Shown here: positions 1-8,756 of the stretch, in pieces
Layout of the letters: each line of letters starts with the position of its first letter
How positions within the stretch are numbered: the first letter of the stretch is position 1
Source: VRUE01 sp040879985
GTDB lineage: Bacteria; Actinomycetota; Thermoleophilia; Solirubrobacterales; 70-9
Length of the DNA stretch: 64,000 bases
Assembly (NCBI GenBank): GCA_040879985.1
Contig: JBBDJH010000002.1
Location: forward strand, 124,001 to 188,000
Direction of reading: 5' to 3'
Position numbers and translations under genes: made by a program
Notes under the pieces: model-generated
What the model was told of the DNA's origin: nothing
Databases searched by the model: none
Seen by the model: only the letters and a program-made list of their open reading frames with translations

Positions 1-1316
1 TGCGACCTGGCGACGGCGCTGACGATCGCCAGGCCGAGGCCGCTGCCGCCGCCGACCGCGGTGTCGGCCGGCCCGTCGCCGCGGACGAAGCGTTCGAAGA
101 TCTGCTCGCGCAGCTCGGCCGGCACGCCGGGCCCGTCGTCGGCTACCTCGACCACCGCATCGCCGCCCCGGGCGCGCAGGCGCAGCTCGATCGTCGAGCC
201 CGGCGGCGTGTGGCGGACGGCGTTGTCGAGCAGGTTGAGCACCATCCGGTGCAGCTCGTCGGGATTGCCGTCAACCGGTAGCGGCCGGTCGTTCTCGATC
301 CGCAGCCGCCGTTCGCCGATCGTCGGCGCGAGCTCGGCCGCGGCGTTGCCCGCCGCCTCGGCGAGGTCACAGCGGGTGCGGGCGCCGATCCGCCCGGCGT
401 CGGCGCGGGCGAGCAGCAGCAGGTCGCCGACCAGGCGCCCCATGCGGGCCGAGGAGCGCAGCGCCGAGTCGACCATCGCGCGCTCGTCCTCGCGCTCCGG
501 CGCCTCCAGCTGCGCCTCGAGCAACTCGAGGTTGGCGAGGATGCTGGTCAGCGGCGTGCGCAGCTCGTGCGAGGCGTCGGCGACGAACTCGCGCTGCTTG
601 CGCAGCGCCGCTTCGCGCTCTCCGCGGGCTGCGTCGAGCGAGCGCAGCATCTGCTCCAGGGTTCGCGCCAGCTCGCCGACCTCGTCGTCGGCGCGCAACC
701 GCGGCATGTGGCTCGAGGGGTCGCCGGTCTCGGCGATTGTGCGCGCGCTCGCGGTCAGCGAGGAGATCGGCCGCATCGCCCGGCGGGCGATCGCGACGCC
801 GGCGAAGCTGGCCAGCAGGGTCGCCCCGAGCACCCCCGCGACGATGAATAGCCAGAGCCGGCCGATCGTCGAGTCGATGTGCTGTTCGTCGCGGCCGTAC
901 TGGACGTAACCGGCGATGCGGCCGCTCTGGCGGCTGCTGAGCACGACGGTGACCACGCGCATCGGGCCAAACTCGTGGACGCCCGGGACCGGCGGGCCGA
1001 GGTCGGCCGCGTCGGGGCTGGCGTCGAGCTGCTGGCCGCGCGCGTCGTAGATCCGCGCCGTCGCGTTGTTGGGGCTGACGAAGTCGGCCAGGTCGGGCTC
1101 GCGCACGATCAGCGTGTTGGTGATCGTGTCGACGATCTGCACCTGCGAGGCCAGGGTCGAGACGGCGGCTTTGATCTCGCGGTTGAAATCGTCGCGGACC
1201 CGCTGTGCGGCCAGGTTGCCGACGATCGCCCCGAAGAGCAGCAGGATCGCCGCGGTCAGGCCGGCTGAGACCGCCGCCAACCTCCAACGCACCGGCCAGT
1301 TACGCGGCCGCCACAT
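1..1316 (-). CDS. Sensor histidine kinase (3' end cut by window edge)
   Basis: Membrane sensor kinase that would phosphorylate the response regulator encoded just upstream. The ATG at 1316 gives 438 visible codons. A first membrane segment (about residues 10-32) is followed by a roughly 120-residue extracytoplasmic sensor region, a second membrane segment (about 152-175) and a HAMP linker. The HisKA box DASHELRTPLTSI carries the phospho-accepting His near residue 249. The ATPase domain shows an N box (NLLDNAVRHTPPG), a G1 box (VADDGPGV), an F box (FERFVRGDG) and a G2 box (GGSGLGLAIVSAVA). Only the last few dozen residues are missing. The start lies 2 nt after the regulator's stop, so the pair is one operon with the regulator first. 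Stimulus unknown; the layout resembles the MprB/CpxA-like kinases of actinobacteria. Confidence 0.9.
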   Translation of the reverse strand, partial: MWRPRNWPVRWRLAAVSAGLTAAILLLFGAIVGNLAAQRVRDDFNREIKAAVSTLASQVQIVDTITNTLIVREPDLADFVSPNNATARIYDARGQQLDASPDAADLGPPVPGVHEFGPMRVVTVVLSSRQSGRIAGYVQYGRDEQHIDSTIGRLWLFIVAGVLGATLLASFAGVAIARRAMRPISSLTASARTIAETGDPSSHMPRLRADDEVGELARTLEQMLRSLDAARGEREAALRKQREFVADASHELRTPLTSILANLELLEAQLEAPEREDERAMVDSALRSSARMGRLVGDLLLLARADAGRIGARTRCDLAEAAGNAAAELAPTIGERRLRIENDRPLPVDGNPDELHRMVLNLLDNAVRHTPPGSTIELRLRARGGDAVVEVADDGPGVPAELREQIFERFVRGDGPADTAVGGGSGLGLAIVSAVARS

Positions 1317-1318
1317 CG

Positions 1319-2020
1319 CTAGTCCTTTAGGACGTAGCCGGCGCCGCGTTTGGTGTGCAGCAGCCGGGTCTCGGCGCCGGCCTCGAGCTTGCGGCGCAGG
1401 TTGGAGATGAAGACGTCGATCGTGTTGGTCGCCGCCGTCGGGTCGTAGCCCCAGACCTCGTCGAGCAGGCGCTCGCGGGAGATCACCAGGCGCTCGTTAT
1501 GCATCAGGTACTCGAGCAACTCGAACTCGCGGTTGGTCAGCTCGATCTCACGCGCGCCCCGCCTGACCTCGCGCGTCGCCGGGTTGAGGGTGAGGTCGCC
1601 GACCTGCAGGGAGGCCGAGCCGCGCGGCGGCCGGCGGCGCAGCAACGCCCGGATCCGGGCGAGCAGCTCCTTGCGCTCGAAGGGCTTGACCAGGTAGTCG
1701 TCGGCGCCGCTGTCGAGCCCGCCCACCCGATCCTCGGTCTGCGCCCGCGCGGTCAGGATCAGGATCGGCACGTCGCTCTCGGCGCGCAGGCGGCGGCAGA
1801 CCTCGACCCCGTCCATGCCGGGCAGGCCGAGGTCGAGCACGACCAGGTCCGGGACGAACCCGCTGGCCAGGTCGAGCGCCGCGACCCCGTCGCCGGTCGT
1901 GCGCACGTCGTAGCCCTCGTTGCGCAGCGAACGCCGCAGCACATCGGCGATCTCCTCGTCGTCCTCGACGACGAGCACACGCCCTTCCCCGCGGCCATCC
2001 CCGTTCGCGTTGGCAAGCAT
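1319..2020 (-). CDS. OmpR-family two-component response regulator
   Basis: DNA-binding transcription factor of 233 aa, partner of the kinase encoded directly downstream. The receiver domain has the acidic pocket VVEDDEE (residues 17-23), the phospho-acceptor D63 in VVLDLGLPGMDG and the conserved Lys in LVKPF (about K112). The C-terminal half is an OmpR/PhoB winged helix containing TNREFELLEYLM and WGYDPTAATNTIDVFISNLR. I chose the ATG at 2020 because it leaves a short lead-in before the receiver and because a TAACAT hexamer ends 7 nt upstream. The same frame stays open to 2812, but only through sequence antisense to dnaE. Target genes cannot be read from the sequence. Confidence 0.93.
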   Translation of the reverse strand: MLANANGDGRGEGRVLVVEDDEEIADVLRRSLRNEGYDVRTTGDGVAALDLASGFVPDLVVLDLGLPGMDGVEVCRRLRAESDVPILILTARAQTEDRVGGLDSGADDYLVKPFERKELLARIRALLRRRPPRGSASLQVGDLTLNPATREVRRGAREIELTNREFELLEYLMHNERLVISRERLLDEVWGYDPTAATNTIDVFISNLRRKLEAGAETRLLHTKRGAGYVLKD

Positions 2021-2027
2021 CGCAACG

Positions 2028-2033
2028 ATGTTA
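2028..2033 (-). promoter_or_regulatory. -10 element of the response-regulator operon
   Basis: TAACAT read on the minus strand, ending 7 nt before the ATG at 2020, so transcription would start at or next to the start codon. No -35 box is obvious. Confidence 0.45.
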
Positions 2034-2152
2034 GCCCGGCGGAGATTCGATGCTGTGCGCTTTAGTGCGAATTTAGGCACGGAGATAGCGGGGAAGAGGT
2101 GAGTTTCGAGGGGCTTGCCATCTGCCTCGCTTGCCATGATCGAAGCCAGCCC

Positions 2153-5100
2153 GTGAGTTCGCCCGCAGCCGTCCACCTCCATGCCCACAGCGAGTACTCG
2201 CTGCTCGACGGCGCCTGCAAGATCGACGCGATGGCGGCGCGGGTGGCGGAGATGGGGCAGCCGGCGCTGGGGCTGACCGACCACGGGGTGATGAACGGGG
2301 CGGTCGAGCTCTACAAGGCCTGCCAGAAGCACGGGATCAAGCCGATCGCCGGGCTCGAGGCCTACTTCGTCGAGGACGTCAAGACGATCAAGGAGAAGCC
2401 CAAGTACGAGCGCAACCACATCACCCTGCTGGCCGAGAGCGACGCCGGTTTCGCCAACCTGGTCAAGCTCACCTCGGCCGGCTTCCTGGAGGGCTTCTCG
2501 CGTGGCAAGGCGAACGTCGACATGGAGATGCTCGCCGCCCACGCCGACGGCGTGATCGTCCTCACCGGCTGCCTGCAGTCGCGTTTCTGCCGCCGCCTGG
2601 TCGAAGAGCGCGCCGACGACGCCCGCGCCCACCTCGACGACCTGGTCCAGGCCTTCGGGCCCGACCAGCTCTACTTCGAGGTGCAGAAAAACGGCATCGA
2701 GGAGCAGGAGAAGGCCAACCAGGGGATCGTCCGCTTCGCCCGCGAGCTGGGCCGCCCGCTGGTCGGCACCGCCGACGTCCACTACCTGCGCCGCGAGGAC
2801 TTCGACAACCACGCGGCGCTGCTCTGCGTGCAGACCAAGTCGACCCTCGAGGCGCCGAAGATGAGCTTCGACACCAACGAGTTCTACCTCAAGGACAACG
2901 CCGAAATGGCCGCCTCCTTCGCTGAGTGGCCGGAGGCGATCCCGACCACGCTGGAGATCGCCGAACGCTGCTCGATCGAGATCGAGCTGGGCAAGCTGCT
3001 GCTGCCGCGCTACCCGACGCCGGACGGCTCCGAGCCGGAGGCGATGCTACGCCGGATCGCGGCCGAGGGGCTGCGCGCCCGCTACGGCGACCCGGTCCCG
3101 GCCGAGGCGGTCGAGCGACTCGAGTTCGAGCTCGGCGTGATCGAGGAGATGGGCTTCTCCTCCTACTTCCTGATCGTCTGGGACTTCGTCCTCTACGCCA
3201 AGCAGAACGGCGTCGCGGTCGGCCCCGGGCGCGGCTCGGCTGCGGGCTCGATCGTCTCCTACAGCCTCGCGATCACCGACCTCGACCCACTCGAGCACGA
3301 CCTGCTGTTCGAGCGCTTCCTCAACCCCGGGCGCAAATCGATGCCGGACATCGACATCGATTTCTCGGTCCGCGGCCGTGAGCGGATGATCCGCTACGTG
3401 GGCGAGAAATATGGCCGCGAATCGGTCGCCCAGATCATCACCTTCGGCAAGATGGCGCCGCGCGCCGCGACCCGCGACGCCGCCCGCGTGCTCGGCTTCG
3501 ACTACGGCAGCGGCGACCGCCTCGCCAAGCAGATCCCGGAGCCGATCATGGGCCGCAGCCCATCTTTCGCGGAGTGCCTCAAGCCGGGGCAGGAGCTGCG
3601 CAACACCTACGACGCCGAGCCGGACGCGAAACGGATCGTCGACGTCGCCCGGGGCCTCGAGGGGATCATCCGCAACAACTCGATCCACGCCGCCGCGGTG
3701 GTGATCGCCGACCGGCCGCTGCAGGAGATCGTGCCGTTGCAGCTCGCCGAGGACCGCAGCGCCCCGGCCGGCGCGAACGGCGCCGGCGGCGGCAAGCCGG
3801 AGCGCCAGTACAAGATCGTCACCCAGTACTCGATGGGCCCGATCGAGGAGATCGGCCTGCTCAAGATGGACTTCCTCGGCCTCCGCAACCTCGACGTGAT
3901 CGAGGACGCGATCGAGATCATCGAGCGCTCGCGCGGCACCCGCCTCGATATCGGCGAGATCCCGATGGACGACGCGAAGACCTTCGAGATGCTCGCCCGC
4001 GGCGACGGCACCGGCGTCTTCCAGCTCGAGTCCGAGGGCATGCGCGAGGCGATGAAGAAGGTCGTGCCGACCGAGTTCGACGACATCGTCGCGCTCGTCT
4101 CGCTCTACCGGCCGGGGGCGATGAGCTACATCCCCGCCTACGCCAAGGGCAAGCGCAACCCGCAATCGGTCACCTACCCCGACGAGCGCTTGCGGCCGAT
4201 CACCGAGTCGACCTACGGCTGCGTCCTCTACCAGGAGCAGTTAATGGAGATCGCCAAGCAGATGGCCGGTTTCAAACCGGCCGAGGCGGACGATCTGCGC
4301 AAGGCGATCGGCAAGAAGAAGCGCGACCTGATGGCGACGATGAAATCGAAATTCATGCAGGGGATGGAGGCCTCGGGGACCACCGCCAAGGTCGCCGGCG
4401 ACATGTGGTCGCTGATGGAGGCGGCCGCCGACTACTCGTTCAACAAGTCCCACGCCGCCTGCTACGCGCTGATCGCCTACCGCACCGCCTACCTGAAGGC
4501 GAACTACCCGGCCGAGTACATGGCGGCGGTGATCTCCTCGGTGATGAACACCAAAGACAAGGTGCCCTTCTTCGTCAACCGCTGCGCGGAGATGGGGATC
4601 GACGTGCTGCCCCCCGACGTCAACTCCTCCGACCACGACTTCGTCGTCTCCGAGAAGGCGATCCGGTTCGGCCTCGACGCGGTCAAGAACGTCGGGCACA
4701 GCGCCGTCGAGGCGATCCTGCGCGCCCGCGAGGAGGCCCCGATCGCCTCGATCTGGGACTTCTGCGAGCGGGTCGACTCGCGCGCGGTCAACAAACGGGC
4801 GATCGAATGCCTGATCAAGTGCGGGGCGCTCGACTCGACCGGGTCGACCCGGCGCGGCATGCTCGAGGCGCTGCCGGCGGCGCAGTCGGCCGGCCAGAAA
4901 GCCCAGGAGGACGCGCAGCTCGGCCAGGGCTCGATCTTCGACTTCGGCGACGGGGGGTCGAACGAAGCGGGGGAGAGCGGCTCGAGCTCGCAGCACCGGC
5001 CGCCGATCTCGCCGACCGAGTTCGAGCGCCGCGAGCTGCTCGCGATGGAGAAGGAGACGCTCGGCACCTACCTCTCCTCGCACCCGCTCACCGAAGTGCG

Positions 5101-5692
5101 CGAGGCGCTGCGCGCCCGGGTCGACTGCGGCCTCGGCGAGCTGGCGAACAAGCCCGACGGCTCCTGGGTGACGGTCGGCGGGATCGTCACGGAGAGCAAG
5201 AAGATCCGCACCAAGAGCGGCAGCCAGATGATGTTCGCGACGCTCGACGACGTCGAGGGCCAGGTCGAGATGCTGGTCTTCAAGGCCGACCAGGCGGAGA
5301 GCGCGGGGACGATCGAGCCCGACGCGATAGTCATCGTCCGCGGCCGCATCGACCACAAGGACCGCGGTGAGACGAAGCTCGTCGTGCAGGAGGCGGAGCG
5401 CTTCGAACCCGACGGCGAGGAGATCGCCCGGGCGAGCGCCGCGGCAAGCGCCCCGGCCGAGCCGCTGAAGCTGACGCTCGCCGCCGCGAGCCTCGGCAAC
5501 CCGCACCTGATCGAGGAACTGAAGACGGTCTTCGAGGGCCACAGAGGCGAGGCCGAGGTGTACCTGGCGATTCTCGGCGAGGACGGCAGGCCGCGCGAGT
5601 GGAAGCTCGGCGAGGAGTTCAGGGTGCGCCACTCGAGCAAGCTGCTGGCGGAGCTGGACCATGTGCTCGGCGCCGAAGCGCTGGCTGCCTAG
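2153..5692 (+). CDS. dnaE: DNA polymerase III alpha subunit, DnaE1 type
   Basis: Catalytic subunit of the replicative polymerase, 1179 aa from the GTG at 2153. It opens with a PHP domain (HLHAHSEYSLLDG, LTDHGVMNGA, TADVHYL) whose metal-binding His and Asp residues look intact, so intrinsic proofreading is possible as in other actinobacterial DnaE1 enzymes. The polymerase core has the catalytic acidic motif PDIDIDF near residue 400, GPGRGSAAGS before it and SFNKSHAACYALI later. An OB fold (WVTVGGIVTESKKI) begins near residue 1004. The in-frame GTG at 2099 would add 18 residues without family support, so I prefer 2153, which places HLHAHSEYS near the N-terminus as usual. A short Gly/Ala-rich insertion (about residues 538-552) precedes QYKIVTQYSMG. 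The 132-nt gap upstream separates it from the divergent two-component operon. Confidence 0.96.
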   Translation: MSSPAAVHLHAHSEYSLLDGACKIDAMAARVAEMGQPALGLTDHGVMNGAVELYKACQKHGIKPIAGLEAYFVEDVKTIKEKPKYERNHITLLAESDAGFANLVKLTSAGFLEGFSRGKANVDMEMLAAHADGVIVLTGCLQSRFCRRLVEERADDARAHLDDLVQAFGPDQLYFEVQKNGIEEQEKANQGIVRFARELGRPLVGTADVHYLRREDFDNHAALLCVQTKSTLEAPKMSFDTNEFYLKDNAEMAASFAEWPEAIPTTLEIAERCSIEIELGKLLLPRYPTPDGSEPEAMLRRIAAEGLRARYGDPVPAEAVERLEFELGVIEEMGFSSYFLIVWDFVLYAKQNGVAVGPGRGSAAGSIVSYSLAITDLDPLEHDLLFERFLNPGRKSMPDIDIDFSVRGRERMIRYVGEKYGRESVAQIITFGKMAPRAATRDAARVLGFDYGSGDRLAKQIPEPIMGRSPSFAECLKPGQELRNTYDAEPDAKRIVDVARGLEGIIRNNSIHAAAVVIADRPLQEIVPLQLAEDRSAPAGANGAGGGKPERQYKIVTQYSMGPIEEIGLLKMDFLGLRNLDVIEDAIEIIERSRGTRLDIGEIPMDDAKTFEMLARGDGTGVFQLESEGMREAMKKVVPTEFDDIVALVSLYRPGAMSYIPAYAKGKRNPQSVTYPDERLRPITESTYGCVLYQEQLMEIAKQMAGFKPAEADDLRKAIGKKKRDLMATMKSKFMQGMEASGTTAKVAGDMWSLMEAAADYSFNKSHAACYALIAYRTAYLKANYPAEYMAAVISSVMNTKDKVPFFVNRCAEMGIDVLPPDVNSSDHDFVVSEKAIRFGLDAVKNVGHSAVEAILRAREEAPIASIWDFCERVDSRAVNKRAIECLIKCGALDSTGSTRRGMLEALPAAQSAGQKAQEDAQLGQGSIFDFGDGGSNEAGESGSSSQHRPPISPTEFERRELLAMEKETLGTYLSSHPLTEVREALRARVDCGLGELANKPDGSWVTVGGIVTESKKIRTKSGSQMMFATLDDVEGQVEMLVFKADQAESAGTIEPDAIVIVRGRIDHKDRGETKLVVQEAERFEPDGEEIARASAAASAPAEPLKLTLAAASLGNPHLIEELKTVFEGHRGEAEVYLAILGEDGRPREWKLGEEFRVRHSSKLLAELDHVLGAEALAA

Positions 5693-5695
5693 ACT
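5690..5695 (+). promoter_or_regulatory. -10 element for the Cys-rich protein gene
   Basis: TAGACT overlaps the dnaE stop codon and ends 6 nt before the GTG at 5702. It would allow leaderless transcription independent of dnaE. Sequence match only. Confidence 0.35.
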
Positions 5696-5701
5696 TCTGG
5701 T

Positions 5702-6097
5702 GTGCCCGCTACGCGAGAGAAGACCGGTGAGTGCCGTCGGTGCCGTTCCTTCTGCGACAGGATGGTCGAGCCGCGCGGTTGCGTCGAGATCGGCTGCCGC
5801 TTCCTCTACAGCGTCGTCGACGGGCTGACCGGCACCCAGTACGTCGGCTGCATGCAGGAGGTCTTCGCCGCCACGGTCGAGCTCGACGCGGTCCGCCAGC
5901 CGGGCGGCTTCGGCGGCGTCAAGATGACCGGCGCCGCCCTGCCGCACTGCCCGTTCTCGGTCGAGCGCGCCTACGCCGGCCCGGGCGAGGAGTACGACTG
6001 CGTCAACCGCCGCTTCTTCGACTGCGACGACGGCGGCCCCGAGGGGCTGCGGGCCTTCGATCTGCGCGACCTCGCCCAGGAGTCGCCCGGCGTCTGA
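5702..6097 (+). CDS. Small cysteine-rich protein of unknown function
   Basis: A 131-aa soluble protein beginning at a GTG 9 nt after dnaE. I do not recognise a named family. The N-terminal third holds a cysteine cluster (C11, C14, C18, C27, C32, from the pattern GECRRCRSFCDRM...GCVEIGC), and further Cys residues occur in GCMQE, PHCPF, YDCVN and FDCDD. This spacing suggests metal or disulfide binding. There is no signal peptide or membrane segment. Codon use matches its neighbours and no frame competes on the same strand, so it looks like a real conserved actinobacterial hypothetical rather than a spurious frame. Confidence 0.75.
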   Translation: MPATREKTGECRRCRSFCDRMVEPRGCVEIGCRFLYSVVDGLTGTQYVGCMQEVFAATVELDAVRQPGGFGGVKMTGAALPHCPFSVERAYAGPGEEYDCVNRRFFDCDDGGPEGLRAFDLRDLAQESPGV

Positions 6098-6114
6098 GTC
6101 GACACCGTGCCGTG

Positions 6115-6120
6115 TAGGCT
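6115..6120 (+). promoter_or_regulatory. -10 element of the acyl-CoA dehydrogenase gene
   Basis: TAGGCT ends 7 nt before the ATG at 6128; predicted leaderless start. Confidence 0.45.
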
Positions 6121-6127
6121 TGCGCCG

Positions 6128-7366
6128 ATGAGCGATGCGGCGGTGGCAGAGGCGCCCGGGTTCACTCTTGAGCTGAACCAGGACCAGCAGGACATCCGCG
6201 ACTGGGTGCACGGCTTCGCCGAGGGCGTCGTCCGGCCCGCCGCGGAGGAATGGGACGAGCGCGAGGAGACGCCGTGGCTGGTGATCCAGGAGGCCGCCAA
6301 GATCGGCCTCTACGGCTTCGAAGCGCTCGGCCAGTTCTGGGCCGACGACACCGGCCTGACGCTGCCGATCGCCAACGAGGAGCTGTTCTGGGGCGATGCC
6401 GGTATCGGCATGGCGATCATGGGCACCTCGCTCGCCGTCGCCGCGATCTTCGGACAGGGAACCGCGGAGCAGATGGGCGAGTGGATCCCGCAGTGCTTCG
6501 GCGACGCCGACGACCCCAAGGTGGCGGCCTTCTGCGCCTCCGAGCCCGACGCCGGCTCCGACGTCTCGGCGATCCGCACCACCGCCAAGTACGACGAGGC
6601 GAAGGACGAATGGGTGCTCAACGGCCAGAAGGCCTGGGCGACCAACGGCGGCATCGCCGACGTCCACGTCGTCATCGCCACGGTCGACCGCGAGCTGCGC
6701 TCGCGCGGCCACGCCGCCTTCGTCATCCCGCCGGGGACGAAGGGATGCGAGCAGGGCGCCAAGGTCAAGAAGCACGGCCTGCGTGCCTCGCACACCGCCG
6801 ACGTCCACCTCGACGACTGCCGGGTCCCCGGCTCCTGCCTGCTCGGCGGCAAAGAGAAGCTCGACGCCCGCCTGGCCCGTGTCCGCGAGGGCAAGCGCTC
6901 CAAATCACAGGCGGCGATGCAGACCTTCGAGGCGAGCCGGCCGACGGTCGGCGCGCAGGCACTCGGGATCGCCCGCGCCGCCTACGAGTACTCGCTCGAG
7001 TACGCCAAAGAGCGTCGGCAGTTCGGCAAGGCGATCATCGAGAACCAGTCGATCGCCTTCGCCCTGGCCGACATGAAGATGGAGATCGACGCCGCCCGGC
7101 TGCTCGTCTGGCGCGCCGCCTGGATGGGGCGCAACGGCCAGAAGTTCGAGAACGCCGAGGGCTCGATGTCGAAGCTGAAGGCCGGCGAGGTCGCCGTCTG
7201 GGCGACCGAGCGGGCGATCCAGATTCTCGGCGGCAACGGCTACACGCGCGAGTACCCGGTCGAGCGGATGCACCGCGACGCGAAGATCTACACGATCTTC
7301 GAGGGCACCTCGGAGATCCAGCGCCTGGTGATCAGCCGCGCGATCTCCGGCGTCCACGTCAAATAG
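6128..7366 (+). CDS. Acyl-CoA dehydrogenase
   Basis: FAD-dependent enzyme that introduces the alpha-beta double bond in acyl-CoA substrates (beta-oxidation or amino-acid catabolism), 412 aa, full family length. Visible signatures are the FAD/substrate motif ASEPDAGSDVSAIRT followed by VLNGQKAWATNGG in the middle domain, the C-terminal helical-domain motif YAKERRQFGKAI, GGNGYTREYPVER, and the catalytic-base segment IFEGTSEIQRLVISR near the end. The ATG at 6128 is chosen over an in-frame upstream codon at 6107 because the TAGGCT hexamer lies 7 nt upstream of it. The gene stands alone, followed by a 526-nt repeat-filled gap. Chain-length specificity cannot be read. Confidence 0.93.
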   Translation: MSDAAVAEAPGFTLELNQDQQDIRDWVHGFAEGVVRPAAEEWDEREETPWLVIQEAAKIGLYGFEALGQFWADDTGLTLPIANEELFWGDAGIGMAIMGTSLAVAAIFGQGTAEQMGEWIPQCFGDADDPKVAAFCASEPDAGSDVSAIRTTAKYDEAKDEWVLNGQKAWATNGGIADVHVVIATVDRELRSRGHAAFVIPPGTKGCEQGAKVKKHGLRASHTADVHLDDCRVPGSCLLGGKEKLDARLARVREGKRSKSQAAMQTFEASRPTVGAQALGIARAAYEYSLEYAKERRQFGKAIIENQSIAFALADMKMEIDAARLLVWRAAWMGRNGQKFENAEGSMSKLKAGEVAVWATERAIQILGGNGYTREYPVERMHRDAKIYTIFEGTSEIQRLVISRAISGVHVK

Positions 7367-7440
7367 CGCCGCGCCGCGGCGCATCGGACATTGACCCACC
7401 TACAGGGGGATCAACCTCGGCTGCGCCTAGCACCCGAGCG

Positions 7441-7487
7441 TTCCGGTGTTCGTTTCCGCCCTATAGGGCACGAAAAGCACACCGGAA
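7441..7487. terminator. Long hairpin downstream of the acyl-CoA dehydrogenase
   Basis: Inverted arms (TTCCGGTGTTCGTTTCC against CGAAAAGCACACCGGAA) pair over about 17 nt with a few mismatches around a self-complementary CCCTATAGGG centre. It lacks a clear U-tract. It is probably the transcription terminator of the upstream gene, or a decayed member of the hairpin repeats that follow. Confidence 0.4.
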
Positions 7488-7498
7488 GCCATGCGGCG

Positions 7499-7641
7499 GG
7501 AAGCCCGGTCGTCCTCCGGACGAATTGATGTCGCACGCGCTTCGCGCTTAGCGACGAAGATGCTGCGCGGCTCCGCCGCGCCCGACCCCAGATTGCATAT
7601 CGCCGCTCCGCGACATTCGCCCGGAGGACGACCGGGCTTCC
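7499..7641 (+). repeat. Variable-arm hairpin repeat, family E, copy 1
   Basis: Part of the 526-nt gene-free gap 7367-7892. Left arm 7499-7525 and right arm 7615-7641 are inverted complements over 27 nt with one mismatch. They enclose an 89-nt core that reappears in reverse at 7750-7894 and, forward, at 42461-42606. The core begins TGATGTCGCACGCGC and ends ATCGCCGCTCCGCGAC. Inside it two small hairpins are conserved: GTCGC...GCGAC around GCGC-TTC-GCGC, and GCGCGGC-TCC-GCCGCGC. Arm sequences differ completely from those of the other copies, whereas the core is nearly identical. No protein is encoded; short frames through it recur only because the DNA recurs. Confidence 0.85.
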
Positions 7642-7749
7642 ATCTCTCGACCGGTTGCGCTTCGCGTTGGAGCCCCCGTCATCGTAAGATCGACCGTTGT
7701 CGACTTTGTTGTTGCTATAGCCCACAAAGTTCGAGGCGTGGTGAAGAGA

Positions 7750-7894
7750 AGTCCCGCCGGTGTGCCTTCGCGGGAATGTCGCGAAGCGGCGATATGCAAT
7801 CTGGTGATTGCGCGGCGTCAGCCGCGCTCTTCCTCCGTCGCTAAGCGCGTAGCGCGTGCGACATCAATTCCCGCGAGGGTACACCGGCGGGGCT
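7750..7894 (-). repeat. Variable-arm hairpin repeat, family E, copy 2 (reverse)
   Basis: Arms 7750-7777 and 7867-7894 pair over 28 nt with three mismatches. Read on the minus strand, the core matches copy 1 (TGATGTCGCACGCGC..., ATATCGCCGCTTCGCGAC) with changes concentrated in loops: the second hairpin is GCGCGGC-TGAC-GCCGCGC. The right arm overlaps the stop codon of nfo. Between copies 1 and 2 lies about 108 nt in which I see only a short palindrome, TCGACCGTTGTCGA. Confidence 0.83.
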
Positions 7895-8756
7895 ACCCCT
7901 TGCGGCGTTTGAGCCCTTCGCGCCTGAGGCGCTTGGCGGCGGTGACTTCCTTCTTGTCCGCGCCTTTCTTGTTCGGGCCGGGGGTCTCGAGGGTCGCGGG
8001 AAGGCCCTCGAAGCGGGGCTCTGAGAGGAAGGCGCGCAGGCCGGATTTGCCCATCTCGCCCTTGCCGATGTTGGCGTGGCGGTCGCGGTGGGAGCCGAAC
8101 GGGACAGCGGCGTCGTTGACGTGCAGGCAGCGCAGGCGGTCGAGGCCGACCTTCGCGTCGGCTTCGTCGACGACCGCGGCGAGCGAGTCGGGGTCGGTGA
8201 CGTCGTAGCCCTGGACGAAGAGGTGACAGGAGTCGAGGCAGAGGCCGAGGCGCTTGCCGGAGCCGGCCAGCTCGATCAGCTCGGCGGTCTCGTCGAAATC
8301 GCGGCCGAGCAGGCCTTTGTGGCCGGCGGTCTGCTCGAGCAGCAGCGGGCAGCTCTCGCTGTCCTGCAGCGCCGCTGCGATCACTTTCGCGGCCCGCTTC
8401 ATCGAGGGGCCGTGGGGCTCGCCTTTCTGGGCGCCGGGGTGGAGGACGACGCCGGCGGCGCCGATCGCGTCGCCGATCCGCAGCGCGTGGGTCAGCGAGG
8501 CGAGCGACTTCGCCCGCAGCTCACGATCTTTGGTCGCGCAGTTGATCAGGTAGACGGCGTGGATCGCGACCGCTTCGACCGATGAAGCGGCGATCGCCTC
8601 GCGAAAAGCGGCGAAGTCCTCGGGGCCGTATTTGGTCGGCCGCCACATCCGCGGGCTCTGGTTGAAGATCTGGATCGATTCGCAGCCGAGCGCCTCGCCC
8701 CGCTCGATCGCCTTCGCCAGTCCGCCCGACGTGGAAACATGCGCGCCGATCAACAT
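7893..8756 (-). CDS. nfo: Endonuclease IV (apurinic/apyrimidinic endonuclease)
   Basis: Zn-dependent AP endonuclease of base-excision repair, 287 aa, cutting 5' of abasic sites. The N-terminus MLIGAHVSTSGG fits the family start closely and fixes the ATG at 8756. Metal-binding segments of the TIM barrel are visible: VLHPGAQKG, LLLEQTAGH, GLCLDSCHLFVQGYD, CLHVNDAAVPFGSHRDRHANIGKGEMG. The start codon overlaps that of the divergent gltX by two bases (CATG at 8754-8757), so its promoter must lie inside gltX. The stop codon falls in the arm of a hairpin repeat. Confidence 0.95.
   Translation of the reverse strand: MLIGAHVSTSGGLAKAIERGEALGCESIQIFNQSPRMWRPTKYGPEDFAAFREAIAASSVEAVAIHAVYLINCATKDRELRAKSLASLTHALRIGDAIGAAGVVLHPGAQKGEPHGPSMKRAAKVIAAALQDSESCPLLLEQTAGHKGLLGRDFDETAELIELAGSGKRLGLCLDSCHLFVQGYDVTDPDSLAAVVDEADAKVGLDRLRCLHVNDAAVPFGSHRDRHANIGKGEMGKSGLRAFLSEPRFEGLPATLETPGPNKKGADKKEVTAAKRLRREGLKRRKG

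Noticed and set aside
1319..2812. A 497-codon reading for the response regulator
   Set aside because: The extra N-terminal 264 residues are antisense to dnaE; the family start and the -10 element put the start at 2020.
7499..7894. CRISPR array
   Set aside because: Repeats are few, hairpin-shaped, inverted relative to each other and not spaced by uniform unique spacers; no cas genes.
7548..8208. Short frames giving similar peptides (for example MSRSGDMQS) near 7.6-7.8 kb and again near 42.4-42.6 kb
   Set aside because: The similarity is explained by the shared hairpin-repeat core DNA read in different frames; no ribosome site, no conserved length, and frames run into gene-antisense sequence.
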